From assembly GCA_030426345.1 (NCBI GenBank), contig JAUHYU010000022.1, positions 1 to 56,371 of the forward strand: DNA of 56,371 nucleotides. The letters are read 5' to 3'. Made by a program: the position numbers and the translations under genes. Positions 9,830 to 18,108 of the stretch are shown here, piece after piece (position 1 is the stretch's first letter; each line of letters opens with the position of its first letter). Source of the DNA: Bacteroidia bacterium (lineage in GTDB: Bacteria; Bacteroidota; Bacteroidia; Cytophagales; Cyclobacteriaceae). The notes beneath the pieces were generated by a model. It ran no database searches and was not told the DNA's origin. It saw nothing but the letters and a program-made list of their open reading frames with translations.

Positions 9830-10051
9830 TTATTTGGCAGGATGCTCCTTATCTGTAGGATGCTCACTTTTAGTTGAATCTGAAGGATGTTCGCTATCTG
9901 TTGGGTGTTCACCTTTTGCAGCTTCTTCAACATTATCTTTACTTTCTGATTTTTTACTAGAATCACAGGAGCTCAATGCTACACCCATAAAAAATGTAAG
10001 TACTATTATTCCAATTCCCAATGATTTTAACTTATTAAAGATAGAAGTCAT
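9830..10051 (-). CDS. small lipoprotein with repeated EHP motifs
   Basis: A 73-residue protein with a clear lipoprotein signal (GIGIIVLTFFMGVALSSC, lipid Cys at residue 29). The mature part is only about 45 residues, highly charged, and contains four EHP units at about residues 48, 54, 63 and 69 in the pattern EHP(T/S)D. No fold is expected; it looks like a disordered surface or periplasmic tail. The His and Glu spacing could bind metal ions, which is inference. It is convergent with the transglutaminase-like gene. The opposite-strand frame over it is a shadow caused by the repetitive sequence. Confidence 0.7.
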   Translation of the reverse strand: MTSIFNKLKSLGIGIIVLTFFMGVALSSCDSSKKSESKDNVEEAAKGEHPTDSEHPSDSTKSEHPTDKEHPAK

Positions 10052-10515
10052 GATGATTTTTGCTTAAAGTATGGATGTATTTGATAATAAAGATAGGGTT
10101 TTTTATATAAAAGCAATATTGTACATATTTTACTTTCCCCACACCTTTGCCTGAAAATCAAAAACAACAAAAGACTACTTGGGTATACAACTGCTTAAAA
10201 GGCATTCACTAAAATTAAATATTTCAGAATTCTCATAAACAACCCCCTTTTGTATATACGTCCGCTTACTACATTAGAACTTAATCCTTGACAGAAGCCA
10301 TGTATAATACATTTACAATCCGATAGCTCAGTCTAATGATACTCATAAACCTATCCAAATCACTCGTAAGAAAAACAATCCTGTATTAGTGGGTAAGCAC
10401 GACACACATGATGTATCTGAAACTCATGAAATAACAGGAAATATTAGAAATATTATATGTGGTTGAATGTTATGTGAGGAATGATTAGATTTCCAAATAA
10501 ATTAATAAAAGACCC
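10052..10515. other. 464-base intergenic region
   Basis: It holds the upstream regions of two divergent genes. I see no RNA gene and no strong hairpin. A frame open from about 10308 to a stop at 10464-10466 encodes His- and Thr-rich sequence (GKHDTHDVSETHEITGN) but lacks a start codon; it may be a gene remnant or chance. No copy of the CCATGG element is present. Confidence 0.5.
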
Positions 10516-11661
10516 ATGGCAAAAAGAACTACACTCACTGTATTACTAATCATTTCCTTTCTAGGATTTTCGTGCAATCTAATGGCCCAAACAGTTCATG
10601 ACGATCATGATCATACGCATCATTCACATGAACATAGTGTATTAGCTCATAATCATACACATGACCCCATGCAATCCGAACACAATCCTAAATATGCAAA
10701 ACTGGTCACTGGCCAGGGAGAATTCATTTTTTCCTGGGACCAGGAATTGACTGCTGCTTTTCCCAAAGACGCTCATGAATTTGAACCGGCAATGCATGGA
10801 GGTTTTAATGAAGACCCTGAAACAGGAATTGTATATACCGGAATTCCCGGATATGGGCTTTGCTCCATTAGCCCCAACCTAAAAAACTGGAAAACCATTG
10901 GAACGGATGCGCGATTGAAAGACAACATTCATGGAATTGTTTTCTTCGTTCATAAAGGCACAAAATACCTTGCCGTAGCGCAGGAAGGCAAAAGAGTACT
11001 TGTGTTAACGCTTGACGGAAAAATTATAAGTGAAATTTTAAAACCTACAGGAACGGAATTCAAGTTTGCTCCTGCCAATGAATTCTTTTCATCTGAAGAT
11101 AGCAATTTTGGAGTGACGGATGTAACCTACCTGAAAGGAACGTTATATGTAGCTCATGGATATTCCAAAGGGGATTTTGTGATGACGATAAAAGAAAAAG
11201 GCGGAGTTTGGAGTTGGGGGAATCTTGCTTGGGGAGGTAAGGGAGATAATCCAGGCCAATTCAAGACAGCACATGGCGTATATGCGTATGACGGTCACAT
11301 TCTCGTTGCCAATCGCGCTGCAGGTCAGGTAGTGAAATTCACAAAAAAGGGAAAATTCGTAGAAACTTTCAATGACATCCCCGAAGGTAGCCTCGTCTGC
11401 AACGTCGCTTACAAATCAGACAATTTTTTCTTAAATGCTTTGAGCCCTATTGGTGATCAAAAATCTGCCCCCATATACGTGCATACAGGCGAAAAGCTCG
11501 TATCGACGGTTATACCGGGAGATTTGGATATTCCGATCTTGACCAACATACATCAAGTTTGGCCCCACTTTGTTGAAGCTGAAAATGGCTCTAAGCAACT
11601 CTATTTGCTTGTTCATGGATGGAACAAAGGTAAATTTGCGGTATTAAAGCTGGAGCATTAA
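10516..11661 (+). CDS. exported beta-propeller protein with a His-rich N-terminus
   Basis: A 381-residue exported protein. The signal peptide ends near MAQ at residues 23-25. It is followed by a strongly His-rich segment (11 His between residues 28 and 56, with HDHTHHSHEH), a likely binding site for zinc, copper or nickel. The rest (about 60-381) has repeated beta-strand segments such as GIVYTGIPGYGLCSIS, DVTYLKGTLYVAHG and GVYAYDGHILVANRAAG, consistent with a six- or seven-bladed NHL-like propeller. No catalytic residues are recognised. It is followed by a near-ideal terminator at 11696-11737. A role in metal handling is an inference from the His-rich segment alone. Confidence 0.65.
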   Translation: MAKRTTLTVLLIISFLGFSCNLMAQTVHDDHDHTHHSHEHSVLAHNHTHDPMQSEHNPKYAKLVTGQGEFIFSWDQELTAAFPKDAHEFEPAMHGGFNEDPETGIVYTGIPGYGLCSISPNLKNWKTIGTDARLKDNIHGIVFFVHKGTKYLAVAQEGKRVLVLTLDGKIISEILKPTGTEFKFAPANEFFSSEDSNFGVTDVTYLKGTLYVAHGYSKGDFVMTIKEKGGVWSWGNLAWGGKGDNPGQFKTAHGVYAYDGHILVANRAAGQVVKFTKKGKFVETFNDIPEGSLVCNVAYKSDNFFLNALSPIGDQKSAPIYVHTGEKLVSTVIPGDLDIPILTNIHQVWPHFVEAENGSKQLYLLVHGWNKGKFAVLKLEH

Positions 11662-11695
11662 AGATAGGTACGCTGTTCAAACGAGAATCAGCACA

Positions 11696-11737
11696 CGAAA
11701 AAGCCTTAAAAATCCATGGATTTTTAAGGCTTTTTCG
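11696..11737. terminator. perfect 42-bp palindrome, CCATGG element and bidirectional terminator
   Basis: The 42 bases are a perfect inverted repeat centred on CCATGG. The arms carry GCC and GGC flanked by A-run and T-run (AAAAAGCC and GGCTTTTT), the layout of a rho-independent terminator in both directions. It lies 35 bases after the propeller gene and about 100 bases before endonuclease III. It contains the complete form of the family core, TAAAAATCCATGGATTTTTA. Confidence 0.85.
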
Positions 11738-11840
11738 TAGGACACCCAGATGAATTCCCCAAACATAAAATCCCAGATAATCGTTGCAAGAGAAATTTTT
11801 GCTATCCGCCTATTCATTATATTTGCAACAAAAAAACCAA

Positions 11841-12485
11841 ATGGAACAACTTTCCAAGAAAGAAAAGACCCTCGAAATTGCCCGAATCCTTAATGAACTA
11901 TATCCTGAAACACCAATTCCGTTAACCCATACCAGCCCTTATACACTGCTAGTAGCCGTGTTGCTTTCTGCTCAGTGTACCGATGTCCGTGTAAACTTGA
12001 TCACACCCATCCTCTTTGGCAGGGCAGATAATCCGTTTGACATGATCAAACTCTCCATTGATGAAATCAAAGAGATCATTAGGCCGTGCGGCCTCTCCCC
12101 GGCTAAATCCAAGGCAATTTTCAACCTTTCGCATATCCTCATCGATAAATACAATGGAGAAGTCCCGGAATCTTTTGAAGCATTGGAAGAACTTCCCGGC
12201 GTGGGGCACAAAACCGCTTCTGTCGTCATGTCGCAAGCTTTTGGCCATCCGGCCTTTCCGGTAGATACCCATATTCACAGATTGGCTTACCGATGGGGAC
12301 TCTCTAATGGTAAGAATGTAACACAGACAGAAAAAGATCTTAAGCGACTCTTCCCAAAAGAAACGTGGAACAAATTGCACCTACAGATTATCTACTTCGG
12401 ACGGGAATATTGCCCTGCACGAAGTCACAATTTTTTGGAATGTCCGATCTGTAGTAGGTTTGGCAGAAAAAGCCTTTTTAAATAA
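11841..12485 (+). CDS. nth: endonuclease III-type DNA glycosylase/AP lyase
   Basis: Endonuclease III removes oxidised pyrimidines from DNA and nicks the abasic site in base excision repair. The protein has 214 residues from the ATG at 11841; an in-frame ATG at 11784 adds 19 residues absent from the family, so I reject it. The helix-hairpin-helix is LPGVGHKTASVV with catalytic Lys124, and Asp142 is in VDTHIHRL. The C-terminal cluster region shows only three cysteines (191, 201 and 204) in a C-x9-C-x2-C arrangement, and the fourth Cys of the usual C-x6-C-x2-C-x5-C cluster is missing. It may lack a [4Fe-4S] cluster or use another ligand. It follows the 11696-11737 terminator and stands alone. 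Confidence 0.92.
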   Translation: MEQLSKKEKTLEIARILNELYPETPIPLTHTSPYTLLVAVLLSAQCTDVRVNLITPILFGRADNPFDMIKLSIDEIKEIIRPCGLSPAKSKAIFNLSHILIDKYNGEVPESFEALEELPGVGHKTASVVMSQAFGHPAFPVDTHIHRLAYRWGLSNGKNVTQTEKDLKRLFPKETWNKLHLQIIYFGREYCPARSHNFLECPICSRFGRKSLFK

Positions 12486-12671
12486 AAGATCATTTCCCCT
12501 TTCAAAATAACACAACAAACTCAAACTTTATTCTACACCAAAAATATTACATGCTTTGGCGATTGCCATTATTGGTTTTTTTATGCGTGTAGAAAATAAC
12601 AATTTTGATGTTTGAATTTCGGTCGTATTCCACCGCAGTTCAATTCATTGTCAAACCAATCAATACCAAGA

Positions 12672-13553
12672 ATGAGAAAATACCTTTTTTTCACGGCATG
12701 GATTTTGGCCCTATTTTGGGGATTTGGAGCATTTGCACAAGGAAAATCCGCCAAGAGAAAACCACCCTCGAAAGCCAGCAGCACAGATATTAACCAATGG
12801 TGGGTTGGCATCAGAGGTGGTATGAACTTTAGCTCAGCCTCCCCACAGCAAGCCTATTCTATATTTTCTTATCTCCAGGGTAGCACTGCGGGTGACAATG
12901 AAAAATCATATAATGATTTCGCACATTCCGGTTTGCAATTTGGTTTTTCTTTGGGTTATGAATTCCTTAGCGGGATGTCAATAAATATGCTTCCCTCCTA
13001 TGCTTCTTATCGTTTTTCGTACGACAATGCTTTCCATTGGCAGGATTCGGAAAATGCCGATAAGCGTGTTTCAACTAATTATAATTTTGAAACGCGCCTA
13101 CAATATATCGACTTGCCACTCACAATTAAATACGAGTTTTCTACTGGCAAATTGAAACCATATATTCAAGCAGGAGGATATTACAGCTTTCTGACAGATG
13201 CCATCAAAAAGGTGGAAACAACAGGAAAAGATCAAGCTTCCGGCTCTGATGAGGAAATTCATGTGACAGAGCTTTCCGTTGGTATAGACGACCGAACTAA
13301 GAAAAACAACTATGGAATCATAGGTGGTTTGGGATTTACCTATAATCTTGGAAATGCCCGTGTCGGGTTGGAAGCAAACTACCTGTATGGCCTGCAAAAT
13401 CTCGACAATGGAGAAATGAAATTCATGGATAATCAACTCATTTCCGGCACCTACGATGTGCCCGATGATTATAACCTCAACAGTCTCAGCATCTCCATGC
13501 AAGTTATTATTCCATTGAAATTTATCACTTCCAAGGATTATGTTCCATTATAA
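12672..13553 (+). CDS. outer membrane beta-barrel protein (porin/PorT-like)
   Basis: A 293-residue protein from the ATG at 12672, which opens with a good signal peptide (MRKYLFFTAWILALFWGFGAFAQ). The longer frame from 12612 has no signal and is rejected. The mature protein has a basic linker and then alternating beta-strands typical of small Bacteroidota outer-membrane barrels: WWVGIRGGMNFS, GLQFGFSLGYEF, LPLTIKYEFSTGKLKPYIQAGGYYSFL, YGIIGGLGFTYNLG and ARVGLEANYLYGLQN. These segments match the porin or PorT-like families, which often carry no transport function. It lies 10 bases before a lipoprotein gene and is probably co-transcribed with it. Confidence 0.75.
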   Translation: MRKYLFFTAWILALFWGFGAFAQGKSAKRKPPSKASSTDINQWWVGIRGGMNFSSASPQQAYSIFSYLQGSTAGDNEKSYNDFAHSGLQFGFSLGYEFLSGMSINMLPSYASYRFSYDNAFHWQDSENADKRVSTNYNFETRLQYIDLPLTIKYEFSTGKLKPYIQAGGYYSFLTDAIKKVETTGKDQASGSDEEIHVTELSVGIDDRTKKNNYGIIGGLGFTYNLGNARVGLEANYLYGLQNLDNGEMKFMDNQLISGTYDVPDDYNLNSLSISMQVIIPLKFITSKDYVPL

Positions 13554-13563
13554 TTCACCCTCG

Positions 13564-14751
13564 ATGAATCAGATATCTCAAAAATTATATAAGGGCTTCT
13601 TGTATGCTGCCATGGTTTTGATGGCCATTTCCTGCGGTGAAGTAGAAGATTATACACCGGAATCGAGCTTTATGAAAATCTACAATGATGAAAAATTTGA
13701 AAGTGCCTATATCCCCATGGACATCGTGCAGGCAGGTGACAACGGATTTTTTATTCTGAGTGCCTTCGACGCATGGAATACATACATCCTCCGTGTGGAT
13801 GAAGCAGGGGAATTTATGTGGGATTATACATTGGAAGATACTTATGTCAATCCCACCCAAGGGCTTTTTTATAAAGATGATGCTTTTTACTTTTTCTGCA
13901 TGGATGATCTTTCTTTAGCTACCTATCTGATGAAAGCCACCGACGCAACCAAGACAGCAGAAGTGGATCGAACTTATGGAAATATTATCTATCCGCTCCA
14001 TGCCTCAGCGATCAGTGATGGTTTTTTGTTGGAAAGCTACGATCGCGAATCGTACAGTACCCAGCTTACCAAACTCAACACGGACTTCAATACCGTTTGG
14101 GAAGAAAAATATGAAGTGGAGCAAGATGTAGAAGAACCCATTATCAGTCATCTCACGCGGATTGGAAATCGATTGCCGTTTTTTACCGGGGAAGCTGGCA
14201 ACACCTATTTCCTAAATGGATATTATAATTATAGCCTTTCACTGCTTTTCGTCGATGCCAGTGATGGCAAGCAGAAGGGCGTGATCAATGGATTTAGGGA
14301 CGAAAGTGCCTTGAGTTCTGTGCTCTATCTGGATGGAAATAACTATGCCATGTCGAGATACGATTTCGGAAATAATATCATTATTCCAAAATCTGAGATC
14401 AACACGACAGACATTGGAATATCCACTGAACTGGAAGGTAATGATCATCCTGAAATGACTCCAAATGCCATGGTTCACAGCGAGTTGATCGATGTAAATG
14501 GAAAATCGATTACACTATTTGCCACAACGACCAAAGCCGGAGAAATGCTCTTGTATGCATATGATGCCCTTAGCGGCAAATTAGTTGGTACACATCATTT
14601 GGGAAATATCAACCCCTACGAAGCTGTAGATTTTGTCGATACTTCTGATGGCGGTTTGGTAATTTTGGGAAATACTTTTGTGAATGGAAGATTCTCTCGC
14701 ATCACCCTTACCAAGCTCTCTGAGCAAGAAGTCATAGATTTTGCTTATTAA
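13564..14751 (+). CDS. lipoprotein, probable beta-propeller, function unknown
   Basis: A 395-residue lipoprotein from the ATG at 13564, with a signal ending LMAISC. The frame has an earlier ATG at 13540, but that start would overlap the previous gene and add residues before the signal. The mature sequence has repeated strands with aromatic and DG/DxG turns (DNGFFILSAFDAWNTYILRVDEAG, SDGGLVILGNTFVNGRFSRITLTKL), which suggests a propeller-like repeat fold. I recognise no family. It follows the outer-membrane barrel gene by 10 bases, so the two products may act together at the outer membrane. The element at 14780-14808 ends the unit. Confidence 0.6.
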   Translation: MNQISQKLYKGFLYAAMVLMAISCGEVEDYTPESSFMKIYNDEKFESAYIPMDIVQAGDNGFFILSAFDAWNTYILRVDEAGEFMWDYTLEDTYVNPTQGLFYKDDAFYFFCMDDLSLATYLMKATDATKTAEVDRTYGNIIYPLHASAISDGFLLESYDRESYSTQLTKLNTDFNTVWEEKYEVEQDVEEPIISHLTRIGNRLPFFTGEAGNTYFLNGYYNYSLSLLFVDASDGKQKGVINGFRDESALSSVLYLDGNNYAMSRYDFGNNIIIPKSEINTTDIGISTELEGNDHPEMTPNAMVHSELIDVNGKSITLFATTTKAGEMLLYAYDALSGKLVGTHHLGNINPYEAVDFVDTSDGGLVILGNTFVNGRFSRITLTKLSEQEVIDFAY

Positions 14752-14779
14752 AATCCTTTTCAACTCTTTGTGATAATTA

Positions 14780-14808
14780 ATAAAACCATGGAAATTCCAT
14801 GGTTTTAT
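14780..14808. terminator. 29-bp inverted repeat with two CCATGG boxes, likely terminator
   Basis: The arms AAAACCATGGA and TCCATGGTTTT are perfect complements around a central base, giving a hairpin with A/T tails 29 bases after the lipoprotein stop. It is related to the CCATGG family but carries the box once in each arm instead of at the centre. Confidence 0.7.
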
Positions 14809-14914
14809 GATGCATTTTAAGCGTTACAGCAAAACGGATTTGCCTTATCCCTGTAAATTCATTTCTGATTGAAAAAGATAATTGATATATTTCAGTTGCT
14901 TTATGCCTTAAATC

Positions 14915-16387
14915 ATGGATCTAAAGAAAAATTTATCAACGTATATTTTCCTCTTTCCTATCTTCATTTTTCTTTTTCAATCCTGCAATCCCCGAAAGCC
15001 AAACTCAGATGCTACTGTTGTCACCAATCCTGCTGATGACCTTCCCAACAACGTCGAAATCCCTCTGAATACCATAAAAGATGGAATTTTAACTATTTTG
15101 ATGGACAATAGTTTATCCAGCTATTTTATCTATCGCGGTGAACCAATGGGCTATAACTATGACATGCTGAAGCTTTTTGCGGATGAAAGCGACCTCACGC
15201 TTAACATCAAAATCATTGGCCAGGTAGAAAACATCATCGATTCACTGATGGCTGGAGAAGGGGATTTGGTAGCTGCCAACCTTGCCATTTCTGAAGATCG
15301 CATGGAAAAAATTGCCTTTAGTGAGCCACTTTTTCGAACTTCACAGGTACTGGTGCAGCGATTGCCAGATAATATTAAAACCCTCAATAAAGATGAAATT
15401 GAGGAAAGTCTAATTCGGGATCGTCTTGATTTGGAAGGGAAGGAAGTGGTCGTGCGAAAAAATTCTTCCTACGAACTCATTTTACAAAATCTGATTCGCG
15501 AAACGGGTATGAATCTCAAAATCACCTACACAGAAGGCGATGTGGTGACAGAAGATTTATTGGACATGGTTGCCAACGGAGAAATTAACTATACGCTTTG
15601 TGATAAAAACAAGGCCATCCCTTACAATGTCTATTATGACAATCTGGACATCAATACGCCAATGAGCTTGAGTCAACCCATTGCCTGGGGAATAAACAAA
15701 GGATCGACGGAATTGCTGGCTTCTGTCAATTCCTGGATTGAAAAAAGAAAAAGGTCGCTAGAGTACAATATGATCTACAATAGGTATTTTACTTTGGACA
15801 ATAAAAAACAGCAAACTATCAACAAGGAATATGACATTGTAAAGGATGGAAAAATATCCGATTATGATGAATTGATAAAGAAAAATGCCACAAGGATAAA
15901 TTGGGACTGGAGGCTGTTGGCAGCATTGGTACATAAAGAATCCAAATTCAATCCCCAAACGAAATCATGGCGCGGTGCTGTTGGCCTGATGCAACTGATG
16001 CCAAGAACTGCCGGATCATATGGTATCTCACCATCTGATCTCACCAATCCTGCAAAAAACATCTTGGTGGGCACCAAGCATCTTGCCTCACTACAAAAGC
16101 ATTGGAAATCCATAATCCCGGATAGCTTGGAATGTGTCAAATTCACCCTTGGCTCCTATAATGTAGGCCTCGGTCATGTTGAGGATGCAGTAAGGCTAAC
16201 CGAGAAATATCAACTAAAATCCAATGTGTGGGATGACAATGTTGCCAAAATGCTGCTGAACAAAGCCATTCCAAAATACTACAAGGATCCGGTGGTAAGG
16301 TATGGATATTGCCGTGGAAGGGAACCTGTCAATTACGTAAAATCCATCCTCGAATACTATGACATGTATTCGCAGTTCACGGATTGA
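14915..16387 (+). CDS. MltF-like lytic murein transglycosylase lipoprotein
   Basis: A 490-residue lipoprotein (signal ending LFQSC, lipid Cys at residue 24) with two domains as in MltF. Residues about 55-295 form a family 3 solute-binding domain (ILTILMDNSLSSYFIYRG, NLAISEDRMEKIAFSEPL, WGINKGSTELLASVNSWI). Residues about 320-485 form a soluble-lytic-transglycosylase domain with catalytic Glu342 (LAALVHKESKFNP) followed by GAVGLMQLMPRTAGSYGI. It would cleave peptidoglycan glycan strands to give anhydromuropeptides, at the inner face of the outer membrane. It stands alone; its stop lies one base from the convergent transporter stop at 16389, so the two genes have no room for separate terminators. 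Confidence 0.92.
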   Translation: MDLKKNLSTYIFLFPIFIFLFQSCNPRKPNSDATVVTNPADDLPNNVEIPLNTIKDGILTILMDNSLSSYFIYRGEPMGYNYDMLKLFADESDLTLNIKIIGQVENIIDSLMAGEGDLVAANLAISEDRMEKIAFSEPLFRTSQVLVQRLPDNIKTLNKDEIEESLIRDRLDLEGKEVVVRKNSSYELILQNLIRETGMNLKITYTEGDVVTEDLLDMVANGEINYTLCDKNKAIPYNVYYDNLDINTPMSLSQPIAWGINKGSTELLASVNSWIEKRKRSLEYNMIYNRYFTLDNKKQQTINKEYDIVKDGKISDYDELIKKNATRINWDWRLLAALVHKESKFNPQTKSWRGAVGLMQLMPRTAGSYGISPSDLTNPAKNILVGTKHLASLQKHWKSIIPDSLECVKFTLGSYNVGLGHVEDAVRLTEKYQLKSNVWDDNVAKMLLNKAIPKYYKDPVVRYGYCRGREPVNYVKSILEYYDMYSQFTD

Positions 16388-16388
16388 T

Positions 16389-17975
16389 TCATTTAAAAAA
16401 ACCCATCAATTGACAGCAAATGATTATCAGGACGAGCGCAAAAGGATATACTGTGGCATAGGCTATTTTCGGCCCATTGCTTTCCGTCATGGGTTCAACG
16501 GCACTTAAGGCAGGTGTGGAGGTCATTGAGCCGGTAAGGGCTCCCAACAACACAAGAAAGTTGATTCTCAAGAAAAAATATCCTACGATCATGGCGATCA
16601 ACATAGGCGCCATAGTGATGGCAACGCCAACGAGCAATAACTTGACTCCACCCGTTTGAATCGTTTCCATCAAGCTCCCACCAGCATTCGTACCAACAGA
16701 AACTAGGAAAAAGATCAAACCAATATTTCGCAACAATTGATTGGACGATCCAGAAACGTTCCATAGGATATTTCCCGATTTCCCAATTCGACTTAAAATA
16801 ATCGCTGACATCAATACGCCTCCTGTAAGTCCCAAGCTAAAGCTAAAACCAAATAGTGGAATCTGTATTTTCCCAAGGATTACTCCCAAAAGAATCCCGA
16901 TAGAAACAGGAAGAAAATCCAGCTCTGCTAGTCGCTTTCGATTATCACCTAACAATTTCTTAACATTATTTAAATTCTCTTCCGCACAAGCTACTTTTAC
17001 CTTATCTCCAAAACGGAGCTTAGTAGCGGAGTTTGGCGTAATATCAATTCCAGATCTTCTCATGGCCGTAACTGTGGCATTGTATTGTTCCATTAATCCT
17101 ATTTTGTCCAAGGGTTTATTTATGGCGCTTTCATTTGTGACCAATATAGATTGTATAACATATTTATCGCTGAGCGGAATAGGTATGTCGGTTTCATTAC
17201 CAATCAGCAAATGTACTTTTTGGAGGTCCGACTCAGTACCGACTGCTTTTACCACGTCGCCTTGATGCATCACTGTACGCTCTGTTGGAGTAAAAGCTTC
17301 ACCTTTGTGCAATACCCTTGATATATTACTATGCGTCATTGTGCGAATTTTTAAATCACCCAGCGACTTGCCAAATATATTTATATTTTCTACAATAAAG
17401 TTCTTATGCATCAACCCTGGAAAATCTGATTTTATCTCCTTTTCATATTCTGCCTCTGCAGTTGGTATTGATACTTTAAATAGCTTGGGAGATATCTTAA
17501 CGAAAAGGATTACGGCCAAGACTCCAAAAGGGTACGCGATGCCATAGCCAATGGATGCAAGTGTGGAATTCGTGCTCTCTATGGCCGCAGCAAGTCCCGG
17601 TGTACTGGTCATTGCCCCGGCAAAAATCCCTACTGCAAGCTCAGTATCAACATCAAAAACTTTAGATAAGGTCACAGCAACAATTGCTCCTGAACCTACT
17701 GCCAAAGCTGTAATCATTATTAGCCTTAAACCATCTTTTTTAAAGGACTCAAAAAAGCCCGGACCTGCCTGAATGCCCACGGAATAGATAAAAAATATCA
17801 ATCCAAACTTTTGTAAAATATCAGGCATGGTGGTGCCATAATGCCCGAACAAAAGAGCTACGAATATGATTGCAGAAGTATCGAGCGAAATCCCCTTTAT
17901 TTTTATTTTGCCTAAAAGTATGCCTAAGGCTACTATCGCAAAAAAGGCAACATATTCGCTTTTTAAAATATCCAT
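16389..17975 (-). CDS. YidE/YbjL/AspT-family transporter with two TrkA-C domains
   Basis: A 528-residue membrane protein from the ATG at 17975 (an ATG three codons earlier, at 17984, is possible). It has the duplicated architecture of aspartate:alanine-exchanger-like transporters: about five helices, two central TrkA-C domains (about residues 200-370, for example VENINIFGKSLGDLKIRTM and VIQSILVTNESAINKPL), then about five more helices. Each half repeats the signature GxxxGAMTSTPGLAA (near residue 125) and GALTGSMTSTPALSAVE (near residue 480). The substrate is not predictable; named members exchange aspartate or other dicarboxylates. It is convergent with the MltF-like gene and has no partner on its strand. 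Confidence 0.88.
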   Translation of the reverse strand: MDILKSEYVAFFAIVALGILLGKIKIKGISLDTSAIIFVALLFGHYGTTMPDILQKFGLIFFIYSVGIQAGPGFFESFKKDGLRLIMITALAVGSGAIVAVTLSKVFDVDTELAVGIFAGAMTSTPGLAAAIESTNSTLASIGYGIAYPFGVLAVILFVKISPKLFKVSIPTAEAEYEKEIKSDFPGLMHKNFIVENINIFGKSLGDLKIRTMTHSNISRVLHKGEAFTPTERTVMHQGDVVKAVGTESDLQKVHLLIGNETDIPIPLSDKYVIQSILVTNESAINKPLDKIGLMEQYNATVTAMRRSGIDITPNSATKLRFGDKVKVACAEENLNNVKKLLGDNRKRLAELDFLPVSIGILLGVILGKIQIPLFGFSFSLGLTGGVLMSAIILSRIGKSGNILWNVSGSSNQLLRNIGLIFFLVSVGTNAGGSLMETIQTGGVKLLLVGVAITMAPMLIAMIVGYFFLRINFLVLLGALTGSMTSTPALSAVEPMTESNGPKIAYATVYPFALVLIIICCQLMGFFK

Positions 17976-18016
17976 ACAGGTCATCTAAGACTTAAAAGCC
18001 GCAAATATAGGGATTA

Positions 18017-18042
18017 TTCCCATGGAAATTGATTGCTTTTTT
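18017..18042 (-). repeat. CCATGG element 3' of the PnuC-type gene
   Basis: On the minus strand it starts with an A-run and GCAATC and continues AATTTCCATGGGAA. It lies about 67 bases downstream of the PnuC-type gene, in the same orientation, and 42 bases upstream of the transporter start. Confidence 0.5.
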
Positions 18043-18108
18043 CTTTAGAAAAAAGACAAATAGCAGATTCTCTCAGATAAACAAGCTATAAATCAACCCC
18101 AAAACCTA

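Noticed and set aside
10283-10345. TTGACA...TATAAT promoter and a tRNA-like GCTCAG
   Set aside because: The two boxes are only about nine bases apart, and this phylum uses a different promoter type; no cloverleaf or TTCRANNC arm follows the GCTCAG.
11784-11840. Upstream start of the endonuclease III frame
   Set aside because: The 19 added residues have no counterpart in the family; the ATG at 11841 gives the usual N-terminus.
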